Shown here in pieces: positions 1-7,446 of a stretch of DNA of 9,223 nucleotides. The DNA is from Oscillospiraceae bacterium (lineage in GTDB: Bacteria; Bacillota; Clostridia; Christensenellales; Aristaeellaceae). The stretch lies in contig JAISBH010000325.1 of NCBI GenBank assembly GCA_031266295.1, positions 1 through 9,223 on the forward strand, in the 5' to 3' direction. Each line of letters starts with the position of its first letter. The stretch's first letter is position 1. Position numbers and translations under genes: made by a program. Below the pieces are notes generated by a model that searched no databases, was not told the DNA's origin, and was given only the letters and a program-made list of their open reading frames with translations.

Positions 1-230
1 CCCCTAGGGGGAGATGTCGCCGCAGCGACAGAGGGGGTACCCACGGTTGTGCTCCGATACTCTATCTCGTAACGAAACCGACAACCCTCATCGCCCCCCT
101 AGGGGGAGATGTCGCCGCAGCGACAGAGGGGGTACCCACGGTTGTGCTCCGATACTCTATCTCGCAACGTAACCGACAACCCTCATCGCCCCCCTAGGGG
201 GAGATGTCGCCGCAGCGACAGAGAGGGTTA
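1..230. repeat. Tandem array of 95-bp repeat (family A)
   Basis: Two complete 95-bp units (1-95 and 96-190) are followed by a partial third (191-223, fading by about 230). The two complete copies differ at only about two positions, near 70-76 and 165-171. Each unit holds a perfect palindrome CCCCCTAGGGGG or its trimmed form, and a small hairpin GTCGC-cgca-GCGAC flanked by purine-rich arms. No open frame or ribosome binding site fits a gene. Reverse-complement copies lie at 8894-8915 and 9024-9078, so this is a dispersed genomic repeat family rather than a local duplication. Its function is not known to me; a REP-like or other non-coding structured element is the likely class. Confidence 0.9.
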
Positions 231-231
231 A

Positions 232-313
232 CCCCGGGGGAGGTCGGGAGGGGGATCGCAATTGAGCGTAGCAAGGGCGCGCAGCGCACTTCCCGAAGGC
301 GCGGACGCGCCGC
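232..313 (-). repeat. Dispersed repeat family B, left copy
   Basis: This 82-bp element is the reverse complement of 8916-8997, with four differences by eye. It contains a short hairpin-forming stretch, GGCGC-4 nt-GCGCC, at its gene-proximal end. One of the four differences falls in the loop of that hairpin, leaving the stem intact. It joins directly to the family A array, and the same B-A association recurs at the right end of the window. It is non-coding and sits just upstream of the glmU promoter region. Confidence 0.85.
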
Positions 314-331
314 TCCCCGCGATTTATTCCC

Positions 332-360
332 TTGACTTACTGCGTCCAACCATGCATACT
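332..360 (+). promoter_or_regulatory. Candidate sigma-A type promoter for the glmU operon
   Basis: TTGACT at 332-337 matches the -35 consensus at five of six positions. CATACT at 355-360, after a 17-bp spacer, matches the -10 consensus at four of six. Transcription would start near 367, giving a leader of about 35 nt before the glmU start at 402. This is the only good hexamer pair I see between the repeats and the gene. Confidence 0.5.
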
Positions 361-390
361 TTGGAAAAATGGGTCAATGCCGAATTAAGC

Positions 391-396
391 GGAGGA
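391..396 (+). promoter_or_regulatory. Ribosome binding site deciding the glmU start
   Basis: GGAGGA lies 5 nt before the ATG at 402. An in-frame ATG at 369 would add eleven unconserved residues, has no Shine-Dalgarno sequence, and lies at or next to the predicted transcription start. The start at 402 is therefore preferred. Confidence 0.8.
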
Positions 397-401
397 ACAC
401 T

Positions 402-1385
402 ATGGATTCAATGGCGCTAGTGCTGGCGGCAGGCGAAGGCCAGCGCATGAGAAGCGATACGCCCAAGACACTGCATCCGCTGTGCGGTAAGCCGATGCTC
501 TGCCACGTGATGGATACCGTGGGCGGCGTGTGCAAGCAGGTGACCCCCATACTGGGCCATGGTAAGGATCAGATACTAGCTCGGCTGGGCGATATCCCGC
601 ACGCTATACAGGATTTCTCCACCGGTAAGGGCACGGGCCACGCGGTGATCTCCGCCGCGCACGTGCTCAAGGATAAAAAGGGCGCGGTCATCATCACCGC
701 TGGCGACATGCCTCTGGTAACTGATACGTCGTATCGCTCGCTGGCGCAGTGTGTGCGCGAGGGTGCGGCGGCGGCGCTGCTGTATGATATTGTGGACGAC
801 CCGTTCGGATACGGCCGCGTAATCATCGACCGCCAGGGCCGCGTGACGGGCATCGTCGAACAGAAGGATCTGACCGAGCAGCAGAAGGGTATCCGCGCCG
901 CGAACGCGTCCGTATATTGCTTTGATATAGACGCGCTGCTGTGGTCGCTGCCTCAATTAACCAACCACAATGCCGCCAACGAATACTATCTCACCGACGC
1001 GATAGGCGCTTTAGCCCGAGCTGGGTACACAGTCACGGCGGTGCAGGCGCAGGATCACAACGAGGTGCGCGGCATCAACACCCGCATCCAGCTAGAGGAA
1101 GCCACGCGAGTGCTCCGCTCCCGCATCAACCGTGAACACATGCTCTCAGGCGTGACGATGATCGACCCGCGCAATACATACGTCGACGCCGACGTGAAGA
1201 TCGGCTATGACACCACCGTGTACCCCGGCGTCGTGCTGGAGGGCGAGACGACCGTCGGCCCGCGCTGCACGCTGTATCCCGGATGCCATCTGCGCGACGC
1301 GCATATAGGATCGGACTGCGTGCTGTATGGCGCGTTCATCGCGAATAAAATGATCCCGGACGGGACGACGCTAGAGCGGTCGTGA
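402..1385 (+). CDS. glmU: UDP-N-acetylglucosamine pyrophosphorylase, GlmU-type, lacking most of the acetyltransferase domain
   Basis: The protein is predicted to join UTP and GlcNAc-1-phosphate to make cytoplasmic UDP-GlcNAc, the entry precursor for peptidoglycan. Its 327 residues begin with the nucleotidyltransferase signature LAAGEGQRM (8-16) and K22. GTGH (77-80), the metal-binding D102 in AGDMP, GYGR (136-139), E153, N168 and N226 in GINTR all match residues used by bifunctional GlmU. From about 250 onward there is a left-handed beta-helix start with only a few hexapeptide turns. Classical GlmU is about 450 residues. The missing part is where the E. coli acetyltransferase residues R333, K351, H363, Y366 and N386 would align. 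The stop overlaps the pth start, so the end looks genuine rather than a frameshift. GlcN-1-P acetylation would need another enzyme. Gene symbol given by family and by the glmU-pth-mfd order. Confidence 0.88.
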   Translation: MDSMALVLAAGEGQRMRSDTPKTLHPLCGKPMLCHVMDTVGGVCKQVTPILGHGKDQILARLGDIPHAIQDFSTGKGTGHAVISAAHVLKDKKGAVIITAGDMPLVTDTSYRSLAQCVREGAAAALLYDIVDDPFGYGRVIIDRQGRVTGIVEQKDLTEQQKGIRAANASVYCFDIDALLWSLPQLTNHNAANEYYLTDAIGALARAGYTVTAVQAQDHNEVRGINTRIQLEEATRVLRSRINREHMLSGVTMIDPRNTYVDADVKIGYDTTVYPGVVLEGETTVGPRCTLYPGCHLRDAHIGSDCVLYGAFIANKMIPDGTTLERS

Positions 1386-1993
1386 TATTCACTAACCGCT
1401 GGAATCGCCCGCAGACCGACGCGCTGATCATCGGACTGGGTAACCCCGGCATGACATACGCGCATACCCGCCACAACGCCGGGTTTGACGCGCTGGATGT
1501 GTGTGCCGAAATTACTGGGATCGCGGTCAACAGAACGCGCTCCCGCGCGCTGACCGGCAACGGCGTGTGGCGCAGCAAGCGCGTCGCGCTGGCAAAACCT
1601 CAAACGTACATGAACGACTCCGGTAGCGCGGTATCCGGGTTGCTGCAATGGTACAAACCTGGCGTGTTGATTGTGATATACGACGACGTCGATCTTCCGC
1701 TAGGGGGGCTTCGTGTGCGTGGTTCCGGCTCGGCGGGGACGCATAATGGTATGCGCTCGGTCATCGCCGCGCTGGGAGGCGAGGACTTCCCGCGCGTGCG
1801 CGTCGGCGTCGGCAAGCCGCCGCCCGAGTGGGATATCAAGGATTGGGTGCTGTCGCGCTATGCCGCCGAGCCAGACCGCAAGACAGCCGCCGAGGCCAGC
1901 CGGCTGGCGGCGGACGCGGCGCTGGCGATCGCCGCCGAAGGCGTGGATCAAGCGATGTCGCGGTATAATAAGAAACACATAGGCGGAACATAA
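1382..1993 (+). CDS. pth: Peptidyl-tRNA hydrolase
   Basis: Pth cleaves the ester bond of peptidyl-tRNAs that drop off ribosomes, freeing tRNA in the cytoplasm. The 203-residue protein has the full family pattern: LIIGLGNPG (15-23), TRHNAGF with catalytic H31, KPQTYMN with N78, YDDVDL with D101, and HNG at 121-123. These align with E. coli N10, H20, N68, D93 and N114. The GTG start at 1382 overlaps the glmU stop as GTGA, and there is no clear Shine-Dalgarno, so translation is probably coupled to glmU. The next in-frame ATG lies inside the catalytic region, so it cannot be the start. The N-terminus carries about 13 residues before the first conserved strand, a short extension. A threonine replaces the usual glycine before HNG. 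Position between glmU and mfd is the common Firmicutes order. Confidence 0.94.
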   Translation: MIFTNRWNRPQTDALIIGLGNPGMTYAHTRHNAGFDALDVCAEITGIAVNRTRSRALTGNGVWRSKRVALAKPQTYMNDSGSAVSGLLQWYKPGVLIVIYDDVDLPLGGLRVRGSGSAGTHNGMRSVIAALGGEDFPRVRVGVGKPPPEWDIKDWVLSRYAAEPDRKTAAEASRLAADAALAIAAEGVDQAMSRYNKKHIGGT

Positions 1994-2025
1994 TTGGTAT
2001 ATAATGTCACAACAGGAACTGCTTG

Positions 2026-2051
2026 CTAGTAGATTGCTAGGAAACTACTAG
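2026..2051 (+). promoter_or_regulatory. Inverted repeat abutting the mfd ribosome binding site
   Basis: CTAGTAG (2026-2032) and CTACTAG (2045-2051) form a perfect 7-bp stem with a 12-nt loop. The 3' arm runs into the G-rich ribosome binding site AGGGGGG (2050-2056) that precedes the mfd ATG at 2062. TTGCTAG also occurs twice (2023-2029 and 2034-2040). Folding could limit access to the mfd start. The stem is AT-containing and short, so a regulatory role is only possible. Confidence 0.35.
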
Positions 2052-2061
2052 GGGGGAATAG

Positions 2062-5000
2062 ATGCTGAACCCTCTTCTCCAACCGCTGCTGGATGATCCC
2101 GAGTATAGCAAGTTCGCTCAAACCGTCATGGATCGCCGCGTCGCGCTGGCATACGCGATGGCAGAGCCTCAGAAGGCATACCTGGCAGCCGGGCTGCGCG
2201 GCAGCGCGTCCCGGCCGATACTATATATCGCCGCGACTGAACAGCAGGCGTTGCGTACAGCCGGCGATCTAACCCAGTTGCTGGGAACGGGCGTGTCGCT
2301 GTTCCCGCCTCGCGAGGTTACGTTCTATCATACCGCGGCGTCTAGCCAGGAGATTGCGTACCGGCGCGTGGAGACGCTGCAGTCCGTAGCGGCGGGACAG
2401 GCGCAGGCCGTCGTCGCGTCGGCCGACGCGATGCTGACTCGCTTGCCGCCCCGCGCCGAGTTTTCAGCGTTCATGATCACGCTAACAGTCGGTATGGATA
2501 TTCCGCCGAATCAGCTGCTGTCGCGTTGCGTGAGGATGGGATACGAGCGTGTTGAGCGGGTTGAGGCGAAGGGCCAATGCGCGCTTCGCGGAGGCATCCT
2601 CGACATATACCCGACGAATGCCTCCGACGCGCTGCGCATCGAGTTCTTCGACGAGGAGATCGACTCGATGAGGCTGTTCAACGCGGAATCCCAACGCAGC
2701 CAGGCGAACTGCCGGGAGTGGACGATTCCGCCCGCGTCCGAACTGCCGCTGACGAAGGAACAGGCCGAGGCCGCCGCCGACAGGATGGAGGAATCGCTGT
2801 TCCGCCTGATCAACGCGCAGAACCGCGTCACATCGCGCGGGAAGGGCAGAAACGCCACAAAGGCGAACGACCCCTTCTCAATGCCCGCCTTGGACGACAT
2901 GCACCTTGAACCCTTCGCGCGCGCGGGCACATCCGGGGCGAGGCTGTCCCAGTATATTCAGCGCACGGTAGAGATGATCCGCGCGGGCGCGTATCCTGTC
3001 GGAATCGAACAGTTTCTGCCATTCTGCTTCCAGCGTTCGGAATCGCTGGCCGACTGGATGGGCGACGCCGTAGTCATCCTTGACGAACCTGATAAGATAC
3101 GCGAGCGATGCGATATCCGGCGGGAGTCGTTCCTTGAGGCGTTCAAGACCGCGCTGGAGCGCGGCGAGGCGATGCCCGAGCAGTCCGATCTATTGATGGA
3201 GCCGGGCGATCTGTTCGCCGGACTGGCCGACTCAAAACCCTCGCGCCATGGTGTGGCGATGTTCAGCGCGTTTCTGCGCACAACGGCGGGATTATCCCCC
3301 GATTATGTGGGAAAACTAGAAGGCGTGGCGGCGACTGAATATCAGGGCAATACGCGCGAACTGGCCGCCGACTTAAAGAAGTGGCGCGAGAGCGGCTGGC
3401 GCGTGGCGATACTGATCGGAGGCGCGGCGCGCGGAAAGCGTCTGGCGGAATCGTTATCCGACATGGGCATTAGCTGCGAACGTGTCGGCGATGACGCTTC
3501 ACCGTCCGGCGGAGGATCGCTGACGACCGTTCCCCGCATACTGCCCGCGTCATTCTCGCGCGGCTTCATGATGCCCGGCGCGAAACTGGCCGTGCTGGCT
3601 GAGTCTGACGTATACGGCGGAGCGTTGCGAAGGGCGCGTCAGATGAAATCCAGCGGCGAGCGAATCGCGGCGTTCACCGATCTCAAGATCGGCGACTATG
3701 TCGTGCATGAGTCGCATGGCGTCGGCCAGTACAAGGGTACAGTACGTCTGTCCAGCGAAGGCCGCTGGCGGGATTACATATTCATCCAATATCACGACGC
3801 CGACAAGCTGTACATCCCGACCGACCAGATGGATCGAGTACACAAGTACATCGGCGGCGACAGCGCTGCGCCGCGCCTCAACAAACTGGGCGGCAGCGAA
3901 TGGCGCAACCAGAAGGCGCGCGTAAAGCAATCGATCCGCGCGATGGCGTTCGATCTGGTAAAACTGTACGCGAAGCGGGCGGCCCAGCGCGGACACGCGT
4001 TCAGCGCGGATACGCCGTGGCAGGCGCAGTTCGAGGAATACTTCCCTTATGAGGAGACCCCCGATCAGCTGCAAGCCGTCATGGACATCAAGCGCGACAT
4101 GGAGAGTCAGACGCCGATGGACCGTCTGCTGTGCGGCGACGTGGGGTACGGCAAGACGGAGGTCGCGCTGCGCGCCGCGTTCAAGTCCGTGATGGACGGC
4201 AAGCAGGTGGCCTTGCTCGCGCCGACGACCGTGCTGACCCAGCAGCACTTTCATACGATACAGGAGCGGTTCCGGGGATTCCCGGTGCGGTGCGAGTCGG
4301 TCAGCCGGTTTAAATCGCCCGCTCAGATAAAGCAGACGCTCAAGAACCTGGCGGCGGGTGAGATAGACATACTGGTGGGCACTCACCGGCTGCTGGCGAA
4401 GGACGTCAAGTTCAAGTCGCTGGGGCTGCTGGTCGTGGATGAGGAACAGCGGTTCGGCGTCGCGCACAAGGAGTCCATCAAGAACATGCGCGCGTCGGTC
4501 GACGTGCTCACGCTCTCGGCCACGCCGATACCACGCACGCTGCATATGTCGATGGTCGGCATACGCGACATGTCGCTGCTCGAAACCCCTCCAGAGGAGC
4601 GCTACCCCGTCCAGACTTACGTCCTTGAATACTCGGACGGCATCGTCCGCGACGCGATACTGCGCGAACTGGGGCGCGGCGGGCAGGTCTACATGGTATA
4701 CAATCATGTGGAGTCGATCGAGCGCATGTATGAGCGTGTGCGCGACTTGGTGCCGGAGGCGCGTATAGCGATCGGGCACGGCCAGATGCGCGAGCACGTG
4801 CTGGAGGACGTAATGGTCGATTTCTATGACGGCAAGTACGACGTGCTGTTGTGCACAACGATCATAGAGTCCGGGCTGGATGTACCGCGCGCGAACACGC
4901 TGATTGTGTGCGAATCGGATCACTTCGGGTTGTCGCAGTTATATCAGCTGCGCGGGCGTGTTGGGCGGTCCAACCGCATAGCGTACGCGTATCTGACGAT

Positions 5001-5745
5001 CCAACCCGAACGCACATTGAGCGAGACCGCCGACAAGCGGCTGCAGGCGATACGCGAGTTCACCCAGTTCGGCAGCGGGTTCCGCATCGCCATGCGCGAC
5101 CTGGAGATACGAGGAGCGGGGAACCTGCTGGGCGCGGAGCAGCATGGATTTTTATCGGCCGTCGGCTACGATATGTATTGCAAACTGCTGGAGCAGACGG
5201 TGCGCGAGATGAGGGGCGACTTTACCTCAGAACCGGAACTGATCGAGACGCGCGTCGAGCTGCACGTGGACGCGTTCCTGCCCGGAACATACGTCGAGGA
5301 CGAAAAGCAGCGCATAGAGCTGTATCAGAAGATAGCCGCGCTGCCCAACCGCGTGGTCCGCGAGGATCTTGAGGAGGAGCTGACCGACCGGTTCGGCGAC
5401 ATCCCGGTTGAGGCGCAAACCCTGCTGGACATCGCGCTGCTTAAGAACCTGATCAACACGTTGGGCGTCGATCTGCTCTCCCGCCGCGAGGATACGGTCA
5501 GGATGCGTTTCTCGCCGCAAGCCAAACCCGATCTGGGCCGGTTGATAGCGGCGCTGACTCGCGCCGATCCGAGGCTGTCGCTGGACGCCGGGGTGCAGCC
5601 GTCGCTGCTGCTGCGAGGGGTGCGGGGCACAGACGAACGCGTGTTAACAGAGACGCTGAAGATAATCGAGATGATCGCGGAATATATGGAACAGGAGCGG
5701 GAGCCGGAATTCGCGGGAATCACCCGAAAGGAAGACGCGCAATGA
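2062..5745 (+). CDS. mfd: Transcription-repair coupling factor
   Basis: Mfd is a DNA translocase that pushes stalled RNA polymerase off damaged templates and recruits UvrA. The protein is 1227 residues, slightly longer than E. coli (1148) and B. subtilis (1177) Mfd. In order it has a UvrB-like N-terminal part (about 1-330), a variable linker domain, an RNA polymerase-interacting CarD-like domain (about 540-600, starting LKIGDYVVH), a two-lobed helicase motor, the TRG motif and a C-terminal domain (about 1075-1227). Motor motifs seen are Walker A GDVGYGKT (692-699), DEEQ (793-796), SATPIPRT (819-826) and QLRGRVGRS (962-970). The TRG region runs RDLEIRGAGNLLG (1012-1024). ATG 2062 follows a G-rich ribosome binding site. 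The reading frame is intact and its stop overlaps the next gene as ATGA. Confidence 0.97.
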   Translation: MLNPLLQPLLDDPEYSKFAQTVMDRRVALAYAMAEPQKAYLAAGLRGSASRPILYIAATEQQALRTAGDLTQLLGTGVSLFPPREVTFYHTAASSQEIAYRRVETLQSVAAGQAQAVVASADAMLTRLPPRAEFSAFMITLTVGMDIPPNQLLSRCVRMGYERVERVEAKGQCALRGGILDIYPTNASDALRIEFFDEEIDSMRLFNAESQRSQANCREWTIPPASELPLTKEQAEAAADRMEESLFRLINAQNRVTSRGKGRNATKANDPFSMPALDDMHLEPFARAGTSGARLSQYIQRTVEMIRAGAYPVGIEQFLPFCFQRSESLADWMGDAVVILDEPDKIRERCDIRRESFLEAFKTALERGEAMPEQSDLLMEPGDLFAGLADSKPSRHGVAMFSAFLRTTAGLSPDYVGKLEGVAATEYQGNTRELAADLKKWRESGWRVAILIGGAARGKRLAESLSDMGISCERVGDDASPSGGGSLTTVPRILPASFSRGFMMPGAKLAVLAESDVYGGALRRARQMKSSGERIAAFTDLKIGDYVVHESHGVGQYKGTVRLSSEGRWRDYIFIQYHDADKLYIPTDQMDRVHKYIGGDSAAPRLNKLGGSEWRNQKARVKQSIRAMAFDLVKLYAKRAAQRGHAFSADTPWQAQFEEYFPYEETPDQLQAVMDIKRDMESQTPMDRLLCGDVGYGKTEVALRAAFKSVMDGKQVALLAPTTVLTQQHFHTIQERFRGFPVRCESVSRFKSPAQIKQTLKNLAAGEIDILVGTHRLLAKDVKFKSLGLLVVDEEQRFGVAHKESIKNMRASVDVLTLSATPIPRTLHMSMVGIRDMSLLETPPEERYPVQTYVLEYSDGIVRDAILRELGRGGQVYMVYNHVESIERMYERVRDLVPEARIAIGHGQMREHVLEDVMVDFYDGKYDVLLCTTIIESGLDVPRANTLIVCESDHFGLSQLYQLRGRVGRSNRIAYAYLTIQPERTLSETADKRLQAIREFTQFGSGFRIAMRDLEIRGAGNLLGAEQHGFLSAVGYDMYCKLLEQTVREMRGDFTSEPELIETRVELHVDAFLPGTYVEDEKQRIELYQKIAALPNRVVREDLEEELTDRFGDIPVEAQTLLDIALLKNLINTLGVDLLSRREDTVRMRFSPQAKPDLGRLIAALTRADPRLSLDAGVQPSLLLRGVRGTDERVLTETLKIIEMIAEYMEQEREPEFAGITRKEDAQ

Positions 5746-7196
5746 CAAGCGATACGACAAACGGTACGAAAAACGATACAACAAGCGATATGGTTGAGGC
5801 GGCGCCCCACATAAAGGATTTCACTGGCAAGCGAGTGCACATGATAGGCATCGGTGGCAGCAGCATGTCGGGATTGGCTGAACTGCTGATGAAGCGCGGG
5901 TATACGGTCTCGGGCACGGATCGCGACGACGGATACATGATAGGCATACTGCGCGGGCAAGGCGCGAACGTGACGATAGGGCATGATCCGGAAGCGGTCA
6001 GCGGCGCCGATATGGTAGTATATACTGCGGCCATCGCGCAGGATAATCTGGAGCTGGTTCGCGCGAGGGAGCTGAACCTACCGACGCTTACGCGCGCGGA
6101 ATTATTGGGACAGCTGATGCAGGGATATGGGCAGGCGGTGGGGGTTTGCGGCGCGCATGGGAAGACTACCACCTCCGCAATGCTGGCTCAGGCTCTGATA
6201 GGGGCAGGATTCGACCCTACCGTGCATCTGGGCGGGCGGTTCGACGCTATAGGCGGTAGTACCCGCATAGGCGATGAGAGTATGTTCGTGGCGGAGGCGT
6301 GCGAGTTCAACGCCAGTTTCCTGCAATTGCGTCCAACGATCGCGGTGGTGCTGAATATAGACGCGGATCATCTGGACTATTATCGGGATATCGAACACAT
6401 TCAGGAGACGTTTGAGAAATTCGCGGCGATGCTGCCGGACGACGGGGTTGTGATAGGCAACGGGGATGATCCAAGGGTGCGCAGGCTGATGGATAACGCG
6501 CGCTGCCGAAGTATTTCGTTCGGGTTGAAGGATACGAATGACTGGCATCCGGATAATCTGGTTCTTGATGAACGCGGGCGGCCCAAGTTCGGCGTGGTGC
6601 ATGATGGGGAGCATGTGGCGGATGCGGCGCTGGCGGTCTATGGAGAGTTCAGCGTGTATAACGCGCTGGCCGCGCTGGCTGCCGCTGTAGAGATGGGCGC
6701 GGAACCGGATCGCGCCGCCGCCGCGCTGAATGCGTTCCAGCCGGTGCATCGACGTTTCGAGATCACCGGAACGGCGGACGGCGTGACGCTGGTGCATGAT
6801 TACGGGCATAATCCGCCAGAGATGCGCAACGCAATGAAGGTAGCGGCAATGCAGCCGCACAATCATCTATGGGCGGTTATGCAGCCGCACACCTATTCGA
6901 GGCTGAAGGGTTTATTCACGGACTATATACATTGCTGCGACGAGGCGAACACGATACTGGTGACCGACATATTCGCGGCGCGCGAGGTCGATCCCGGCGA
7001 TATTCACGCGACGGCGTTAGTCGACGCGATGCGCGACCAGGGGCTTGACGCGGTATATACCCCCACCTTTGACGACGCCGAGCGTTACCTGCGTCAACAC
7101 TGGCGTCCGGGCGATCTGGTGCTGACGATGGGCTGCGGGAACATCAACCTGTTAAACGCGCAGATACAGGCGCACGGTGATACGCAGAAAAAATAA
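5742..7196 (+). CDS. murC: UDP-N-acetylmuramate--L-alanine ligase (MurC-type Mur ligase)
   Basis: MurC joins L-alanine to UDP-MurNAc with ATP, the first peptide step of peptidoglycan synthesis. The 484-residue protein has three Mur ligase domains. The N-terminal UDP-binding fold begins HMIGIGGSSMSG, the ATP loop is GAHGKTTT (137-144), and EACEF (185-189) and NIDADH (205-210) follow. The C-terminal domain carries DYGHNPPE (353-360), QPHTYSR (381-387) and MGCGNI (463-468). EACE and QPHTYSR favour MurC over the other Mur ligases. Departures are Ala for Thr before HGKT, Asn357 where HHP is usual, and GCGN where GAGD is usual; these may mark a clade. About 25 hydrophilic residues rich in Thr, Asn and Asp precede the fold. 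The start overlaps the mfd stop as ATGA, with GGAAG about 7 nt upstream, so translation is probably coupled. Confidence 0.9.
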   Translation: MTSDTTNGTKNDTTSDMVEAAPHIKDFTGKRVHMIGIGGSSMSGLAELLMKRGYTVSGTDRDDGYMIGILRGQGANVTIGHDPEAVSGADMVVYTAAIAQDNLELVRARELNLPTLTRAELLGQLMQGYGQAVGVCGAHGKTTTSAMLAQALIGAGFDPTVHLGGRFDAIGGSTRIGDESMFVAEACEFNASFLQLRPTIAVVLNIDADHLDYYRDIEHIQETFEKFAAMLPDDGVVIGNGDDPRVRRLMDNARCRSISFGLKDTNDWHPDNLVLDERGRPKFGVVHDGEHVADAALAVYGEFSVYNALAALAAAVEMGAEPDRAAAALNAFQPVHRRFEITGTADGVTLVHDYGHNPPEMRNAMKVAAMQPHNHLWAVMQPHTYSRLKGLFTDYIHCCDEANTILVTDIFAAREVDPGDIHATALVDAMRDQGLDAVYTPTFDDAERYLRQHWRPGDLVLTMGCGNINLLNAQIQAHGDTQKK

Positions 7197-7199
7197 GCC

Positions 7200-7235
7200 G
7201 GCTGAACCGAAAGGATAACATCTTTCGGTTCAGCC
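7200..7235. terminator. Bidirectional-type hairpin terminator between murC and rsgA
   Basis: A perfect 14-bp stem GGCTGAACCGAAAG / CTTTCGGTTCAGCC (7200-7213 with 7222-7235) encloses an 8-nt loop. It starts 4 bp after the murC stop. Read on the minus strand, the stem is followed within 6 nt by six consecutive T (7193-7188), a good intrinsic terminator for rsgA transcripts. Read on the plus strand only TTGCGGGCCTT follows, so termination of the operon would rely more on stem strength. Confidence 0.8.
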
Positions 7236-7249
7236 TTGCGGGCCTTACT

Positions 7250-7403
7250 CCGGCGGCAGAGGCGGGGGCGTTCCTTGTTTCCACATTCCGATCCTGCGCC
7301 GCCGGTAAAAACGCTATAAAGAAGCTGATGTCTTGCAACAATGTGGCGGGGCGTCACAAACTTAAATCGCATTCGGTTCGCAAACCGAGCAGCGTCCCGC
7401 CAC
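7250..7403. other. Non-coding convergent region with two further long-range stems
   Basis: Between the terminator and the rsgA stop there is no supportable gene. Two inverted repeats are present. CCGGCGGC (7250-7257) pairs perfectly with GCCGCCGG (7298-7305). GTGGCGGGGCG (7343-7353) pairs with CGTCCCGCCAC (7393-7403) with one G-T wobble, and encloses a smaller hairpin TCGGTT-cgca-AACCGA (7373-7388). No T-run follows either stem in either direction. It would lie in the rsgA 3' untranslated region. It could be a structured RNA, a backup terminator or a repeat relic; I recognise no known RNA family. Confidence 0.5.
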
Positions 7404-7446
7404 AGCGGATGGCCGAATACCACGCGGCGCAACCTACAACTTCGCT

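Noticed and set aside
1..230. CRISPR array
   Set aside because: The 95-bp units are near-identical throughout, with no short constant repeat separated by unique spacers.
369..401. Upstream in-frame ATG for glmU
   Set aside because: It lacks a ribosome binding site, adds residues outside the family pattern, and sits at the predicted transcription start; 402 has GGAGGA at the right distance.
2000..2005. TATAAT in the pth-mfd gap as an mfd promoter
   Set aside because: No acceptable -35 sits 16-18 bp upstream and there is no TGn extension; an AT-rich match by chance is as likely.
3550..4923. Long minus-strand open frame (457 codons) within mfd
   Set aside because: It is the antisense shadow of a GC-rich conserved gene; the plus-strand frame has all Mfd motifs.
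7373..7388. tRNA T-arm-like hairpin
   Set aside because: The loop is 4 nt and no acceptor, D or anticodon arms surround it.
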